From Actinoplanes sichuanensis (lineage in GTDB: Bacteria > Actinomycetota > Actinomycetes > Mycobacteriales > Micromonosporaceae), in the NCBI RefSeq assembly GCF_033097365.1, contig NZ_AP028461.1, positions 5,332,001 to 5,396,000 on the forward strand: 64,000 nt of DNA, given 5' to 3'. The translations under genes were made by a program, and so were the position numbers. Shown here piece by piece: positions 33,624 to 41,738 of the stretch; within the stretch, counting starts at the first letter, position 1; each line of letters opens with the position of its first letter. Under the pieces are notes generated by a model. It was not told where the DNA came from, made no database searches, and saw only the letters and a program-made list of their open reading frames with translations.

Positions 33624-34262
33624 GTGAACACCGTCGAGATCCTCGCCCAGTTCGACGAGGCCGCCGAGGAATTCGAGTTCCCGGACCTGAACAACGGCTA
33701 CTACTACGCCGTCGACGTCCGCCTGCACGCCTACGGCGATGCCGAACGGTGGGCCCTGATCGTCGAGGCGGTCGGTTATTCGCCGCGGGCCGGGGATCTG
33801 ATCGACGTACTGCACGTCTTCGGCAACTGCCTGACCTCGGGTGAACCCGGTTTCGACAACGGCGACTTCCTGGGCCGGATCGACAACTGGAACGATATCG
33901 AGGACTGCGACGAGCCCGAGGGCTACACCGGAGCCCCGCTGGTCGTCCGAGGCCGGACCGTCACCGTGCCGGGTAGGGCCGGTGAGGACCTGATCGACGT
34001 GCTGCGGCGGCTCGTCCCCGAACACCGGGAACTCCTCCTGGCCGACGAGACCGAACTGCGCCGCCGGATCCCCGCCGATCTTCCCGAGATCCTTCGCCTC
34101 GACGAATGGCGCCAGCCGGACCTGTACGAGTCCGTGCCCAGCGAATCGCCTTTCTACCAGCAGATCGCCGAGGTCCTGGCGACCGGTGACCCGGGCCGGT
34201 ACATGCCCGCCGGACGGCCGAACACCCACTGGTCGTTCTGGCCCGAGTCGGGGAGTCTGTGA
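33624..34262 (+). CDS. conserved hypothetical protein, possibly DUF7003
   Basis: 212 residues, soluble and acidic. The N-terminal block with FPDLNNGYYYAVDVRLHAYGD, WALIVEAVGYSPRAGDLIDVLHVFGNCL and the C-terminal LDEWRQPDLYESVPSESPFYQQIAEVL and HWSFWPESGSL look strongly conserved in type. I associate this with the DUF7003 family, from memory only. Function unknown; similar proteins are often near immunity or effector-like genes, which is not shown here. The next gene starts one base after its stop. Confidence 0.65.
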   Translation: MNTVEILAQFDEAAEEFEFPDLNNGYYYAVDVRLHAYGDAERWALIVEAVGYSPRAGDLIDVLHVFGNCLTSGEPGFDNGDFLGRIDNWNDIEDCDEPEGYTGAPLVVRGRTVTVPGRAGEDLIDVLRRLVPEHRELLLADETELRRRIPADLPEILRLDEWRQPDLYESVPSESPFYQQIAEVLATGDPGRYMPAGRPNTHWSFWPESGSL

Positions 34263-34263
34263 G

Positions 34264-35334
34264 GTGATCGAGGCGGGGCGGCGTGAGCTGCGGCGGATGC
34301 GGGAGTCGGCGGAGGCCTGGCCGGAGCTGCGGGACGAGGTGCGGCGGGCTCAGGTGTTGTGGGCGCTGCAGTACGACCGGCGGCCGGAGGATCTGGCACT
34401 CGTGCGGTGGCTGGCCGCCGAGGAGGCGCGGTGCCGGCGGGAGGGCGGCTTCCAGGGGCTCACCGAGGGCGTTGAGCTGGCCGGATTCCTGCTCGCCGAA
34501 TACCGGCAGGTCGAGGACGTCTGGACGCAGTGGGAGCTGAAAAGGGCCGACTTCGACACGTGGTGCGGCTACGACGTCGAGCACCTGGTCGCCGCCGGGG
34601 TTCAAGCCACGATCGATTTCGTACGCGGGAGCGTGCACCCGTACCAGCAGGAGGTTTTGGAACGTCTCCTCGATGACGACGGCGAGCCGGAGTTGTCCGA
34701 GGAGGACGTCGCCGAGTGGGCCGAGCAGAGGCGGCTGTGGTTCCCCGCCGATCCGGCCGACGAGGACCCGCTGACCTGGGCCGAACGCGCTCGGCTGGTC
34801 GGTGACAAGGCGCTGGCCCGGGAGTGGCTGGACAGGTGGTCGGCGGGCCGCCCGCGGGACCGGGACACGCTGTCTCGGCTGCGGTATCAGTTGGCCGATC
34901 TGGACGCGTTCGCGGAGGCGGCCGCCGCGCAGCGGGAGCTGGTGACGTTCGCCGACAGCGACTGGGACCGGGCGTCGGCGTGGCAGGACCTGGCCGGGCT
35001 GGAACGGCGGGCCGGCGATCTCGGCGCGGCCTGGGCCGCTCTGCGGGAATCCGGTCGGGCGATCGACGACGTGCCCGGGTGGACCGAGGTCGGGCTGGGC
35101 CGGATGTTCGTACACCAGTTGTTCCTCCTCGCCGCCGCGGCCGGTGACGATCTCGCCGGCCCGGTGTTCGCCGAGGCCGACCGGCGGGCGGCCGTCGTGC
35201 CGCGTCTGCCGGTGGTGGTGTTACGCGACGCCGTCACGGCGGCCCTGCGGGTCGGCGACCGGGGCCGGGTGGCGCATTACGAGCGGCTGCGGGATGCCGA
35301 GCAGGACCGCATCGACACGGAACTCAAGCGGTGA
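34264..35334 (+). CDS. helical-repeat (TPR-like) hypothetical protein
   Basis: 356 residues from GTG 34264, one base after the stop of the preceding gene, so translation is probably coupled. The second half is all-helical with TPR-like A/x7/A spacing, for example DLDAFAEAAAAQRELVTFADSDWDRASAWQDLAGLERRAGD region. The first half contains EDLALVRWLAAEEARCRREGG and WAEQRRLWFPADPADEDPLTW. No named family. Open frame to 34186 is a read-through of the neighbour and not used. It overlaps the convergent XRE gene by 11 bases. Confidence 0.65.
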   Translation: MIEAGRRELRRMRESAEAWPELRDEVRRAQVLWALQYDRRPEDLALVRWLAAEEARCRREGGFQGLTEGVELAGFLLAEYRQVEDVWTQWELKRADFDTWCGYDVEHLVAAGVQATIDFVRGSVHPYQQEVLERLLDDDGEPELSEEDVAEWAEQRRLWFPADPADEDPLTWAERARLVGDKALAREWLDRWSAGRPRDRDTLSRLRYQLADLDAFAEAAAAQRELVTFADSDWDRASAWQDLAGLERRAGDLGAAWAALRESGRAIDDVPGWTEVGLGRMFVHQLFLLAAAAGDDLAGPVFAEADRRAAVVPRLPVVVLRDAVTAALRVGDRGRVAHYERLRDAEQDRIDTELKR

Positions 35335-36532
35335 CCTGAAGGCGTTCGGCCAGGCCGCGCAGTTCGGTGCCGCCGGCGCTGCGGTTCGAACGGTCCAGCA
35401 ACGTCCGGGTGGTCTCCCTGGTCATCGCCGAGGTGTGCACGTGCTGGGGCGCCAGTCGTTCGGCGGTGAGCAGGAACCGGACCGCCTCCCGGTCGCGTCC
35501 ACGCAGTCGGGCCAGCGCCCGCGCGGTGTCCGCGTAGTAGAACACCTGCCGGAACCCGAGCGGCAGGGCCGCCGGATTCGTGGTGCGGGCGACCTCGGCG
35601 GCCCGGCCCGGATCGCCGCCGTCGGCTTCGATGCCGATCCGCCAGAAGTCGACGTTCGTCGGGCCGAAGTACATGCCCATCGTGGAGGTCTCGCCGGTGC
35701 GGGCGGCCAGTTCGGCGGCCTCGGTCAACCAGGTGCGGCTGTCGTCGGGGCGGCCGCAGCCTCGGCTCGCCAGGGCGCCGATCAGCAGCAGCGAGCCGAG
35801 CACCTCGGCGACGCCGGGGTGGCCGGCGTGCGGTCGCAGGTCGTCGACCGCGCGTTCGGCCAGGGTGAGTCCGCGCTGGTAGGAGCCGCATCCGGTGGCC
35901 GCACAGGCACGGGCGTAGGCGGCGTACCCGATCAGGGTGGGGTCGCCGGAGGCCTCGGCGGCGTCGCGGCAGCGTTCGGCGCCGAGCCAGGCGTCGGCCT
36001 GGCGGCCCAGGTTCCGCAGGACCGACGAGGCGATGAAGGTGACGTCGCAGAGCAACCTGATCGCGGCTGTACGCTCCGGGCCGGCGGCCGCCGCGTGCAG
36101 GCCACACAACAGGGCGGGGATCAGCCGGGCCGCACCCGCGTAGTCGCACGCCTGTCGCAGTTCGTCGACGAGCGCGACGGTACGGGCCATCTCCTGGACC
36201 GGCGCACCGGACGGAGCCGCAGGCTCGGACAGGTCGGTGTCGATCAGCGCCTGCCGGACGGCGTGCACGTGGGCGTGCGCGGCCACCACCTCCCGGTCCG
36301 CCGCCGGGACCGGAACCCCGGTGAGCTCGGCCGGCGCACACTCCAGGGCCGTGGCGATGTCGGCGAGGGTGAACCTGTTGTCGGCGGCCTGTCGACCCCG
36401 TTCGATCCGGCTCCAGGTGGCGTGTGAAAGCCCGGCCCGGCTGGCGGCGTACCGCATGCTCCATCCACGAAGCAGGCGACGTGCCCTGATGCGCTCCCCG
36501 ATGCCGGGGTCACCGCTCGTTCGAGGTGTCAT
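35324..36532 (-). CDS. XRE-family regulator with TPR-like effector region
   Basis: 402 residues. N-terminal HTH_XRE in residues 10-70: IGERIRARRLLRGWSMRYAASRAGLSHATWSRIERGRQAADNRFTLADIATAL region. The remaining 330 residues are TPR-like helices (LRNLGRQADAWLGAERCRDAAEASGD, SRGCGRPDDSRTWLTEAAELA). This architecture is common in actinomycete pleiotropic regulators and sometimes senses a peptide or ligand in the TPR region. TACGGT lies 7 bases before the ATG, suggesting a leaderless mRNA. Confidence 0.85.
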   Translation of the reverse strand: MTPRTSGDPGIGERIRARRLLRGWSMRYAASRAGLSHATWSRIERGRQAADNRFTLADIATALECAPAELTGVPVPAADREVVAAHAHVHAVRQALIDTDLSEPAAPSGAPVQEMARTVALVDELRQACDYAGAARLIPALLCGLHAAAAGPERTAAIRLLCDVTFIASSVLRNLGRQADAWLGAERCRDAAEASGDPTLIGYAAYARACAATGCGSYQRGLTLAERAVDDLRPHAGHPGVAEVLGSLLLIGALASRGCGRPDDSRTWLTEAAELAARTGETSTMGMYFGPTNVDFWRIGIEADGGDPGRAAEVARTTNPAALPLGFRQVFYYADTARALARLRGRDREAVRFLLTAERLAPQHVHTSAMTRETTRTLLDRSNRSAGGTELRGLAERLQVTA

Positions 36533-36539
36533 GCCTCGG

Positions 36540-36545
36540 ACCGTA
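36540..36545 (-). promoter_or_regulatory. -10 element of a leaderless promoter (XRE regulator)
   Basis: On the minus strand TACGGT (TANNNT) ends 7 bases before ATG 36532, with no ribosome site. Confidence 0.5.
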
Positions 36546-36605
36546 ACCCGCCTCCGAGCCGGGGCCGGTACATGCGTGTACCAGCACCGGTCCGACCCCG
36601 GCCGG

Positions 36606-37232
36606 TCAGCGGTCGCTGTCGCCGGGGCTCACGCCGTAGACCAGGCGCAGGATGGCGTCGGTCAGGGTGTCCAGGAGTTCGTCCTCGTCGTAGGCGGCCG
36701 GGTCGGCGTACACGTCGGAGAACATCGTGCTGCGCAGGTTGACCGCCATCCGGGCGAGCAGGGCCGGTGAGCCGCCGACGGTGAGCCCGGCGCGGGCGTC
36801 GCGTTCGATGCGGGCGCTGAACAGCGTGCACCCCTTGTCGACGAGTCGGTCCCGGACCTGCATGACGTCCGGCCCGGGGTCGGGGGCGAGGAACGCCTCG
36901 CGCAACCACCGCCCGTCGACCTTCCACCGCGCCAGCCCGGCCGCCAGCCCGCGCCGCAACGCCGCCCGGTCGAGACCGTCGGAGCCGAGCCACTCGGCCA
37001 ACTCCACGTCGGCTTCGGCGATGCCCTGGTCGACGACCGCGGCGAGGAGCGCCTGCTTGGACTCGAAGTAGAAGTAGAACCCGGACCGGGTGATCCCGGC
37101 CGCCCCGGCCAGCTCGTCGATCGTGACCTGGTTGATCGGCTTGTCCCGGAAGACCGCCCGGGCGGCGTCGACCAGGGCCTGCTCCCGCTGGTCACCTTTC
37201 GTGGGGGCACGACGACTCTTGATGGCTGGCAC
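36606..37232 (-). CDS. TetR-family transcriptional regulator, EthR-like
   Basis: 208 residues from GTG 37232. HTH: QALVDAARAVFRDKPINQVTIDELAGAAGITRSGFYFYFESKQALLAAV, with the FYFYFESK recognition region typical of the EthR branch. C-terminal domain with YDEDELLDTLTDAILRLVYG. The frame is open to 37274, but a TAGAGT hexamer lies 7 bases before GTG 37232, which supports that start and a leaderless mRNA. It is divergent from the DHA2-type exporter and is its probable repressor. Confidence 0.88.
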   Translation of the reverse strand: MPAIKSRRAPTKGDQREQALVDAARAVFRDKPINQVTIDELAGAAGITRSGFYFYFESKQALLAAVVDQGIAEADVELAEWLGSDGLDRAALRRGLAAGLARWKVDGRWLREAFLAPDPGPDVMQVRDRLVDKGCTLFSARIERDARAGLTVGGSPALLARMAVNLRSTMFSDVYADPAAYDEDELLDTLTDAILRLVYGVSPGDSDR

Positions 37233-37239
37233 GGCGACG

Positions 37240-37245
37240 ACTCTA
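37240..37245 (-). promoter_or_regulatory. -10 element of a leaderless promoter (TetR)
   Basis: On the minus strand TAGAGT (TANNNT) ends 7 bases before GTG 37232. Confidence 0.55.
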
Positions 37246-37294
37246 CAGCCCATCAAATGTAATTGACGACGCATCTTCAGTTTTTGACACGACG

Positions 37295-37323
37295 TTGAAA
37301 ATCCTTGGCGACGGGTCTACGTT
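37295..37323 (+). promoter_or_regulatory. full promoter of the MFS gene, leaderless
   Basis: TTGAAA (37295-37300), a 17-base spacer and TACGTT (37318-37323) form a sigma-70-type promoter. The -10 ends 6 bases before ATG 37330. Repeats TTGACGACG (37263) and TTGACACGACG (37284) lie just upstream and may be regulator sites. Confidence 0.7.
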
Positions 37324-37329
37324 CAGCGC

Positions 37330-38793
37330 ATGTCCTTCCGAACGCGCCTGGCGCTGCCCGTCGCCTCGTACGTCGTCCTGCTCGTCTCCGCCCTTCAAAC
37401 GCTCGTCGTCCCGGTCGTCGCCGACATCCAGGCCGACCTGGACGTCACGACCAGCGCGGCGAGTTGGGTGGTGACCGCGAACCTGCTGGCCGCGGCGGTG
37501 CTCACGCCGATGCTGGGCCGGCTCGGCGACCTCTACGGCCGCCGTACCGTGATGCTCGGTGTGCTGGTCGCGGTCCTGCTCGGTTCGGTGCTCGCCGCCA
37601 CCACGTCGAGCCTGCCGCTGCTGCTCGTCGCCCGGGTCGCCCAGGCCGCCAGTTTCGGGCTGTTCCCGCTGGCCATCGGCGTGCTCCGGGAAGAACTGCC
37701 GCCACACCGCCTGACCGGCGCGATGGCCCTGGTCAGCGGCATGCTGTCGGTCGGCGCCGGCCTGGGCCTGGTGATCACCGGCCTGCTGATGCGCCCGGGC
37801 GGCGACTATCACCGCCTGTTCTGGCTGGCCACCGCCCTGACCGTGATCGGCCTGATCGGCGCCTGGCTGCTACCGGCCCGCCCGGGCGCGGCCACCGGCA
37901 CCCTCGACTGGGCCGGCGCGGGCCTGCTCGGCCTGGGTCTCATGCTCCTGCTCCTGCCCCTGGCCGAGGGCAACGGCTGGGGCTGGGACTCGCCCCGGGT
38001 GGTCGGCCTGCTGGTCGGCGCGGTGGTGGTACTCACCCTGTTCGTCCTGTTCGAACGCCGGGTGACGCATCCGCTGGTCAGCACCCGGATGCTCAGCCAC
38101 CGCCCGATCGTGGTCGCCAACGCGGCCGGCCTGTTCCTGGGTTTCTCGATGTTCGCCGTGTTCCTCGCGGTCTCCACCCTGGTCCAGACACCGCCCGCGG
38201 TGGCCGGTTACGGTTTCGGCGCCTCGGTGCTCGCGACGAGCCTCATCTACCTGCTGCCCGGCACCGCGAGCGGCGTGTTCACCGCGCCCCTGGGCGGCCG
38301 ACTGGTCGCCCGCTTCGGCGCAAAGGCGACACTGGTGATCGCGGCGACGCTGGCCGGCTCCGGTTTCGCGTGGCTGGCGGTGCTGCACGCGGCCACCTGG
38401 GAGGTGATCCTCGGAGCGCTGGCCGTCAACACGGCCGTCACCTTCGGGTACGCCGCCCTGCCGGCCCTGCTGATCGCCCACGTGGAACCGGCCGAGACCG
38501 GCATCGCGAACAGCGTGAACTCGATCGCCCGCTCGGTCGGCATGTCGCTGGGCACCGCGTTCGTGGTCACCATGATGACCCGCAACCCGATCCCCGGCCC
38601 GGTGCCGCTGCCCCGCGAAGCGCAGCTGGTGACGGTCTTCGTGGTCGGCGCCGCCCTCGCCGTGGCGGCCGCCGTCACCGTCGCCCGGCTACTGCCCCGC
38701 GCCCCGCAGCCGCAGCCGCAGCTGACCGTGGCCGAGGTGGAGGCCGACGAGGTGTTGGGCGCCGCCGGATTAGAAGTCCCGGTCCGCCGCTGA
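37330..38793 (+). CDS. MFS exporter, DHA2 family (14 TM)
   Basis: 487 residues with about 14 TM helices. MFS motif A is GRLGDLYGRRTVML; motif C-like region LVSGMLSVGAGLGLVITGLLM. The DHA2 (EmrB/QacA) layout fits a proton-driven multidrug efflux pump. The start has a promoter whose -10 ends 6 bases away, and the divergent TetR at 37232 is the likely repressor, a standard pump/repressor pair. The last 24 bases overlap the remnant on the other strand. Confidence 0.9.
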   Translation: MSFRTRLALPVASYVVLLVSALQTLVVPVVADIQADLDVTTSAASWVVTANLLAAAVLTPMLGRLGDLYGRRTVMLGVLVAVLLGSVLAATTSSLPLLLVARVAQAASFGLFPLAIGVLREELPPHRLTGAMALVSGMLSVGAGLGLVITGLLMRPGGDYHRLFWLATALTVIGLIGAWLLPARPGAATGTLDWAGAGLLGLGLMLLLLPLAEGNGWGWDSPRVVGLLVGAVVVLTLFVLFERRVTHPLVSTRMLSHRPIVVANAAGLFLGFSMFAVFLAVSTLVQTPPAVAGYGFGASVLATSLIYLLPGTASGVFTAPLGGRLVARFGAKATLVIAATLAGSGFAWLAVLHAATWEVILGALAVNTAVTFGYAALPALLIAHVEPAETGIANSVNSIARSVGMSLGTAFVVTMMTRNPIPGPVPLPREAQLVTVFVVGAALAVAAAVTVARLLPRAPQPQPQLTVAEVEADEVLGAAGLEVPVRR

Positions 38794-38986
38794 GTAACGG
38801 GTGGTCACCCCGAACGTCTCATCGCGCAGTTCCACGAAGGCGAGTTGCGGGATCCGGCCCGCCAGCTGTCCGAACAGATGGCGGGCCACCAGCTCGCAAC
38901 GATTGGCCGTGAGCGGCACGAACCGGCGACGGCAACCCCTGAATCGCCGGGAACCGCCGCTCGATCTCCACCCGGAACGCCGTCAC
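38770..38986 (-). pseudogene. frameshifted remnant resembling the C-terminus of a 6-pyruvoyl-tetrahydropterin synthase/QueD-type protein
   Basis: A GTG at 38986 overlaps the stop of the aldo/keto reductase (GTGA) and reads TAFRVEIERRFPAIQG, then loses coding character. In another frame the protein-like stretch VPLTANRCELVARHLFGQLA continues with LAFVELRDETFGVTTRYS to a TAA at 38770. Joining the two needs one frameshift near 38930. The second stretch looks like the last strands and helix of PTPS/QueD (T-x-E/C-N... and ...V-E-x-R-E/D-E-T). No catalytic Cys or zinc His motif is present, so it would be a decayed or partial gene. Confidence 0.4.
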
Positions 38987-39957
38987 CACCAGTAATTCTC
39001 CTGAGGCCGGTAGGGGCTCTCCAACGCGGTGATCTCGTCGTCGGTGAGCGTCAGGTCGAGAGCGGCGACCGCGTCGGACAGGTGATGCGGCTTGGTGGCG
39101 CCCACGATCGGGCAGGACACCGCCGGTTTGGCGAGCACCCAGGCCAGCGCCACCTGCGCCATCGGCACGCCACGGGCCTCGGCGACGGCCTGGACCGCGT
39201 TCACCACCGGCTCGTCGACGTCGCGGTCGAAGGACTCGGCGACGACGTCCGACGACGACCGGGTGGTCCGCGCACCCCAGGGCCGCGCGGCGCGGCCTTT
39301 GGCCAACGGGGAGTACGGGGTGAGCCCCACCCCCTGATCCAGGCACATCGGGATCATGTCCCGCTCTTCCTCGCGCTTGAGCACGTTGTACTGATCCTGC
39401 ATCGCCGAGAAGGGCGTCCACCCGTGTACGACGGCGGCGGTCTGCATCTTCGCGAACTGCCACGCCCACATCGACGAGGCGCCGAGATAGCGGACCTTGC
39501 CCGCCCGAACCAGATCGTCGAGCGCCCGCATGGTCTCCTCGACGGGCGTCTCCGGATCGAACCGGTGCACGTAGTAGACGTCGATGTAGTCGGTGCCGAG
39601 CCGCCGCAGCGAGGCGTCGACCTGTTCGAGGATCGCCTTCCGTGACAGCCCACCGCCGCCCGGCCCGTCGTGCATCCGCCCGCTCACCTTGGTGGCCAGC
39701 ACGATGTCCGCCCGCCGGGAGAACCTGTTGATCGCCCGCCCGACGAACTCCTCCGAGCTGCCGCCCTGGTAGACGTTCGCGGTGTCCCAGAACGTCACCC
39801 CGAGCTCGACGGCCTGCCGGAAGAACGGGGCCGCGGCCTCCTCGTCCAGGGTCCACCGGTGCAGCCCGGCCCCGGCCACGCCGTAACTCATGCATCCGAG
39901 CCCGACCCGACTCACCTTGAGCCCGGTCCGCCCCAGCCTTGCGAACTCCACCCCCAC
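38983..39957 (-). CDS. aldo/keto reductase, YajO/AKR11-like
   Basis: 324 residues. Tetrad: Asp and Tyr in TFWDTANVYQGGSSEEFVG, Lys in LATKVSG, His in YYVHRFDPETPVEETM. The C-terminal CPIVGATKPHHLSDAVAALDLTL is the NADP-binding segment. The sequence LGRTGLKVSRVGLGCMSYGVAG and PYSPLAKGRAARPWG place it among the larger aldo/keto reductases that act on diverse aldehydes. Start is GTG 39957 or GTG 39951. It is unrelated by operon to the nar genes 70 bases upstream. Confidence 0.88.
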   Translation of the reverse strand: MGVEFARLGRTGLKVSRVGLGCMSYGVAGAGLHRWTLDEEAAAPFFRQAVELGVTFWDTANVYQGGSSEEFVGRAINRFSRRADIVLATKVSGRMHDGPGGGGLSRKAILEQVDASLRRLGTDYIDVYYVHRFDPETPVEETMRALDDLVRAGKVRYLGASSMWAWQFAKMQTAAVVHGWTPFSAMQDQYNVLKREEERDMIPMCLDQGVGLTPYSPLAKGRAARPWGARTTRSSSDVVAESFDRDVDEPVVNAVQAVAEARGVPMAQVALAWVLAKPAVSCPIVGATKPHHLSDAVAALDLTLTDDEITALESPYRPQENYWW

Positions 39958-40027
39958 CGCCGTTCCCGGCCGACCCCCTAAGCCGTCACCGTCAGCCTAG
40001 AGTCCGCCCACCGCGCGAGCCACGTGG

Positions 40028-40357
40028 CTACGGTTTGGCGACGGTGAGCAGGACGACGCTGTCGTGGACGGCTTTCAGGCTGTGCCGGGCGTCCGGGATG
40101 GCCAGCAGCTCGCCGGTGGTCGCGGCCTGTTCGTCAGCGCCGGCGATCAGGCGGACATGGCCGTGCAGGACCTGGAGGGTGGCCTCGCCGGGGCTCTCGT
40201 GCTCGTCGAGTTGCCGGCCGCCCGCCAACGCGATCAGGGTCTGCCGCAGCACGCCGGCGTGGCCGCCGTGCACGGTCTGGGCGCTGCGGCCGTTCGATGC
40301 CTGGCGGGCGATGGCCAGGTGCTGCTCGGCCAGTCCGGACAGCGACTCGGTCTTCAT
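40028..40357 (-). CDS. small cupin-domain protein at the end of the nar operon
   Basis: 109 residues from ATG 40357 (GGAG six bases upstream). A single conserved cupin barrel: LDEHESPGEATLQVLHGHVRLIAG and ATTGELLAIPDARHSLKAVHDSVVLLTVA. Potential metal ligands are His/Glu in DEHESPGE and His in ARHSLKA. The gene lies 59 bases after narI on the same strand. Cupins of this size are often small-molecule sensors or LPS-type regulators; a role in nitrate or redox sensing is inferred from position only. Confidence 0.78.
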   Translation of the reverse strand: MKTESLSGLAEQHLAIARQASNGRSAQTVHGGHAGVLRQTLIALAGGRQLDEHESPGEATLQVLHGHVRLIAGADEQAATTGELLAIPDARHSLKAVHDSVVLLTVAKP

Positions 40358-40416
40358 GGGGGGCTCCAAGGGATAAGCCGCAAGAGGTCAGCGGCAAGGG
40401 ACAGCGACAGAGAGGG

Positions 40417-41148
40417 TCAGCGGCGTGGTGCGGCCGGGCGTTCCCAGCCGGGGCGGGTGGGGCGTAGACCGCCGCGCGGGTCGCGGTAGCGGTAGACGAC
40501 GTACGGGCGGGTGAGGTAGCCGACCGGTGCACTGAAGGCGTGCACGAGTCGGGTGAACGGCCAGAACGCGAACAGGGCGAACGCCGCGATCACGTGGATC
40601 TTGAAGGTGGCCGGGACGGCGGTCATCAGCTCGGCGTCCGGCTGGAAGATGAACAGTGACCGTAGCCAGGGCGAGACGGTCTCGCGGTAGTCGTACCCAC
40701 CGCCGGCGATGTTGGCCTTGACGGTCGCCCACAGGCCCAGCGTGATCACGGCGGCCAGTACGGCGTACATCGCCTTGTCGTTCTTGGTGGTCGCGGCGAA
40801 GACCGGCCCGGTCAGCCGGCGCCGGGCGATGAGCAGGGCCATCCCGATCAGGGTGCAGAGGCCGGCGACCGTGCCGACGAAGACGGCCATCAGGTGGTAG
40901 GCGTGCTCGCTGATACCCGCCGCCTCGGTCCACGATTTCGGGATGAGCAGACCGCCGATGTGGCCGAGCAGCACGAACAGCACCCCGAAGTGGAACAGCG
41001 GGCTGGCCCAGCGCAGCAGATTGGTCTCGTAGAGCTGCGACGATCGGGTGGTCCAGCCGAACTTGTCGTAGCGGTACCGCCAGACCGAGCCACCGATCAA
41101 GATCACCATCGCGAGGTACGGGTAGATCACCCACAGGAACGTGTTCAA
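40417..41148 (-). CDS. narI: respiratory nitrate reductase gamma subunit
   Basis: 243 residues with five TM helices. It begins LWVIYPYLAMVILIGGSVWRYRYDKFGWTTRSSQLYE, then LLRWASPLFHFGVLFVLLGHIGGLLIP with His residues that bind heme b. Later His ligands are in KIHVIAAFALFAFWPFTRLVHAFSAPVGY. NarI takes electrons from the quinol pool and anchors NarGH at the membrane. Last of four nar genes; its start overlaps the narJ stop (ATGA). Confidence 0.95.
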   Translation of the reverse strand: MNTFLWVIYPYLAMVILIGGSVWRYRYDKFGWTTRSSQLYETNLLRWASPLFHFGVLFVLLGHIGGLLIPKSWTEAAGISEHAYHLMAVFVGTVAGLCTLIGMALLIARRRLTGPVFAATTKNDKAMYAVLAAVITLGLWATVKANIAGGGYDYRETVSPWLRSLFIFQPDAELMTAVPATFKIHVIAAFALFAFWPFTRLVHAFSAPVGYLTRPYVVYRYRDPRGGLRPTRPGWERPAAPRR

Positions 41149-41738
41149 CGGAGACTCCCGAACGGCTGGAGGCCGACCTGCTCAGCGGGTGGGCCGGTGC
41201 GGGCGAGCGTGGCGGCGGCGGTGAGGTCGCCGGTGGTCGGCGCGGGCAGCATGACCCGGACCGCGTCGACGGCGTGCCGGTAGACCGAGCCGTCCTTGGC
41301 CAGCGACGCGCTGAGCAGGTCGAGGCCGACCCGGTTGGTCTGCAGCAGCCGCCAGCCGGCGTCGTCGGAAGCAGCCAGGTCGAGGACCGCGGGCAGGTAG
41401 TCCGGGAGTTCCCCGTCGACCACCTCGAACCCGGCCCGCCGGAAGACCGAGGCGAAGTCGGCCAGGGCCTCGCCGCGCCGGCGGGTGTCGCCGCAGGTGT
41501 AGTAGGTCAGGTGCAGGCAGGCCCGGCGGCGGAAGTCGAACTGCTCCACGTATTCGGCGCGCAGGGTGCCCGGGTCGGCGCCGGCCCGGTGAGCGGCGAC
41601 CTCGCCGAGCAGCCCGGCGACGGGCAGGCCGGGCAGAGCTTCGCCGATGAGTGGCCCGGCCGCGAGGACGGTCTCGTCGGGGTAGCGCAACAGCAGCGAC
41701 GCGGCCCGGGCGGCGACCGGCCGCCAGTCCCCGCTCAT
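41145..41738 (-). CDS. narJ: nitrate reductase assembly chaperone
   Basis: 197 residues, typical NarJ length. The TorD/NarJ fold is seen in AASLLLRYPDETVLAAGPLIGEAL and EYVEQFDFRRRACLHLTYYTCGDTRRRGEALADF (the family motif with YVxxFD and CxHLTYY). NarJ binds the NarG N-terminus and is required for molybdopterin cofactor insertion. Start overlaps the narH stop by 4 bases. Confidence 0.93.
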   Translation of the reverse strand: MSGDWRPVAARAASLLLRYPDETVLAAGPLIGEALPGLPVAGLLGEVAAHRAGADPGTLRAEYVEQFDFRRRACLHLTYYTCGDTRRRGEALADFASVFRRAGFEVVDGELPDYLPAVLDLAASDDAGWRLLQTNRVGLDLLSASLAKDGSVYRHAVDAVRVMLPAPTTGDLTAAATLARTGPPAEQVGLQPFGSLR

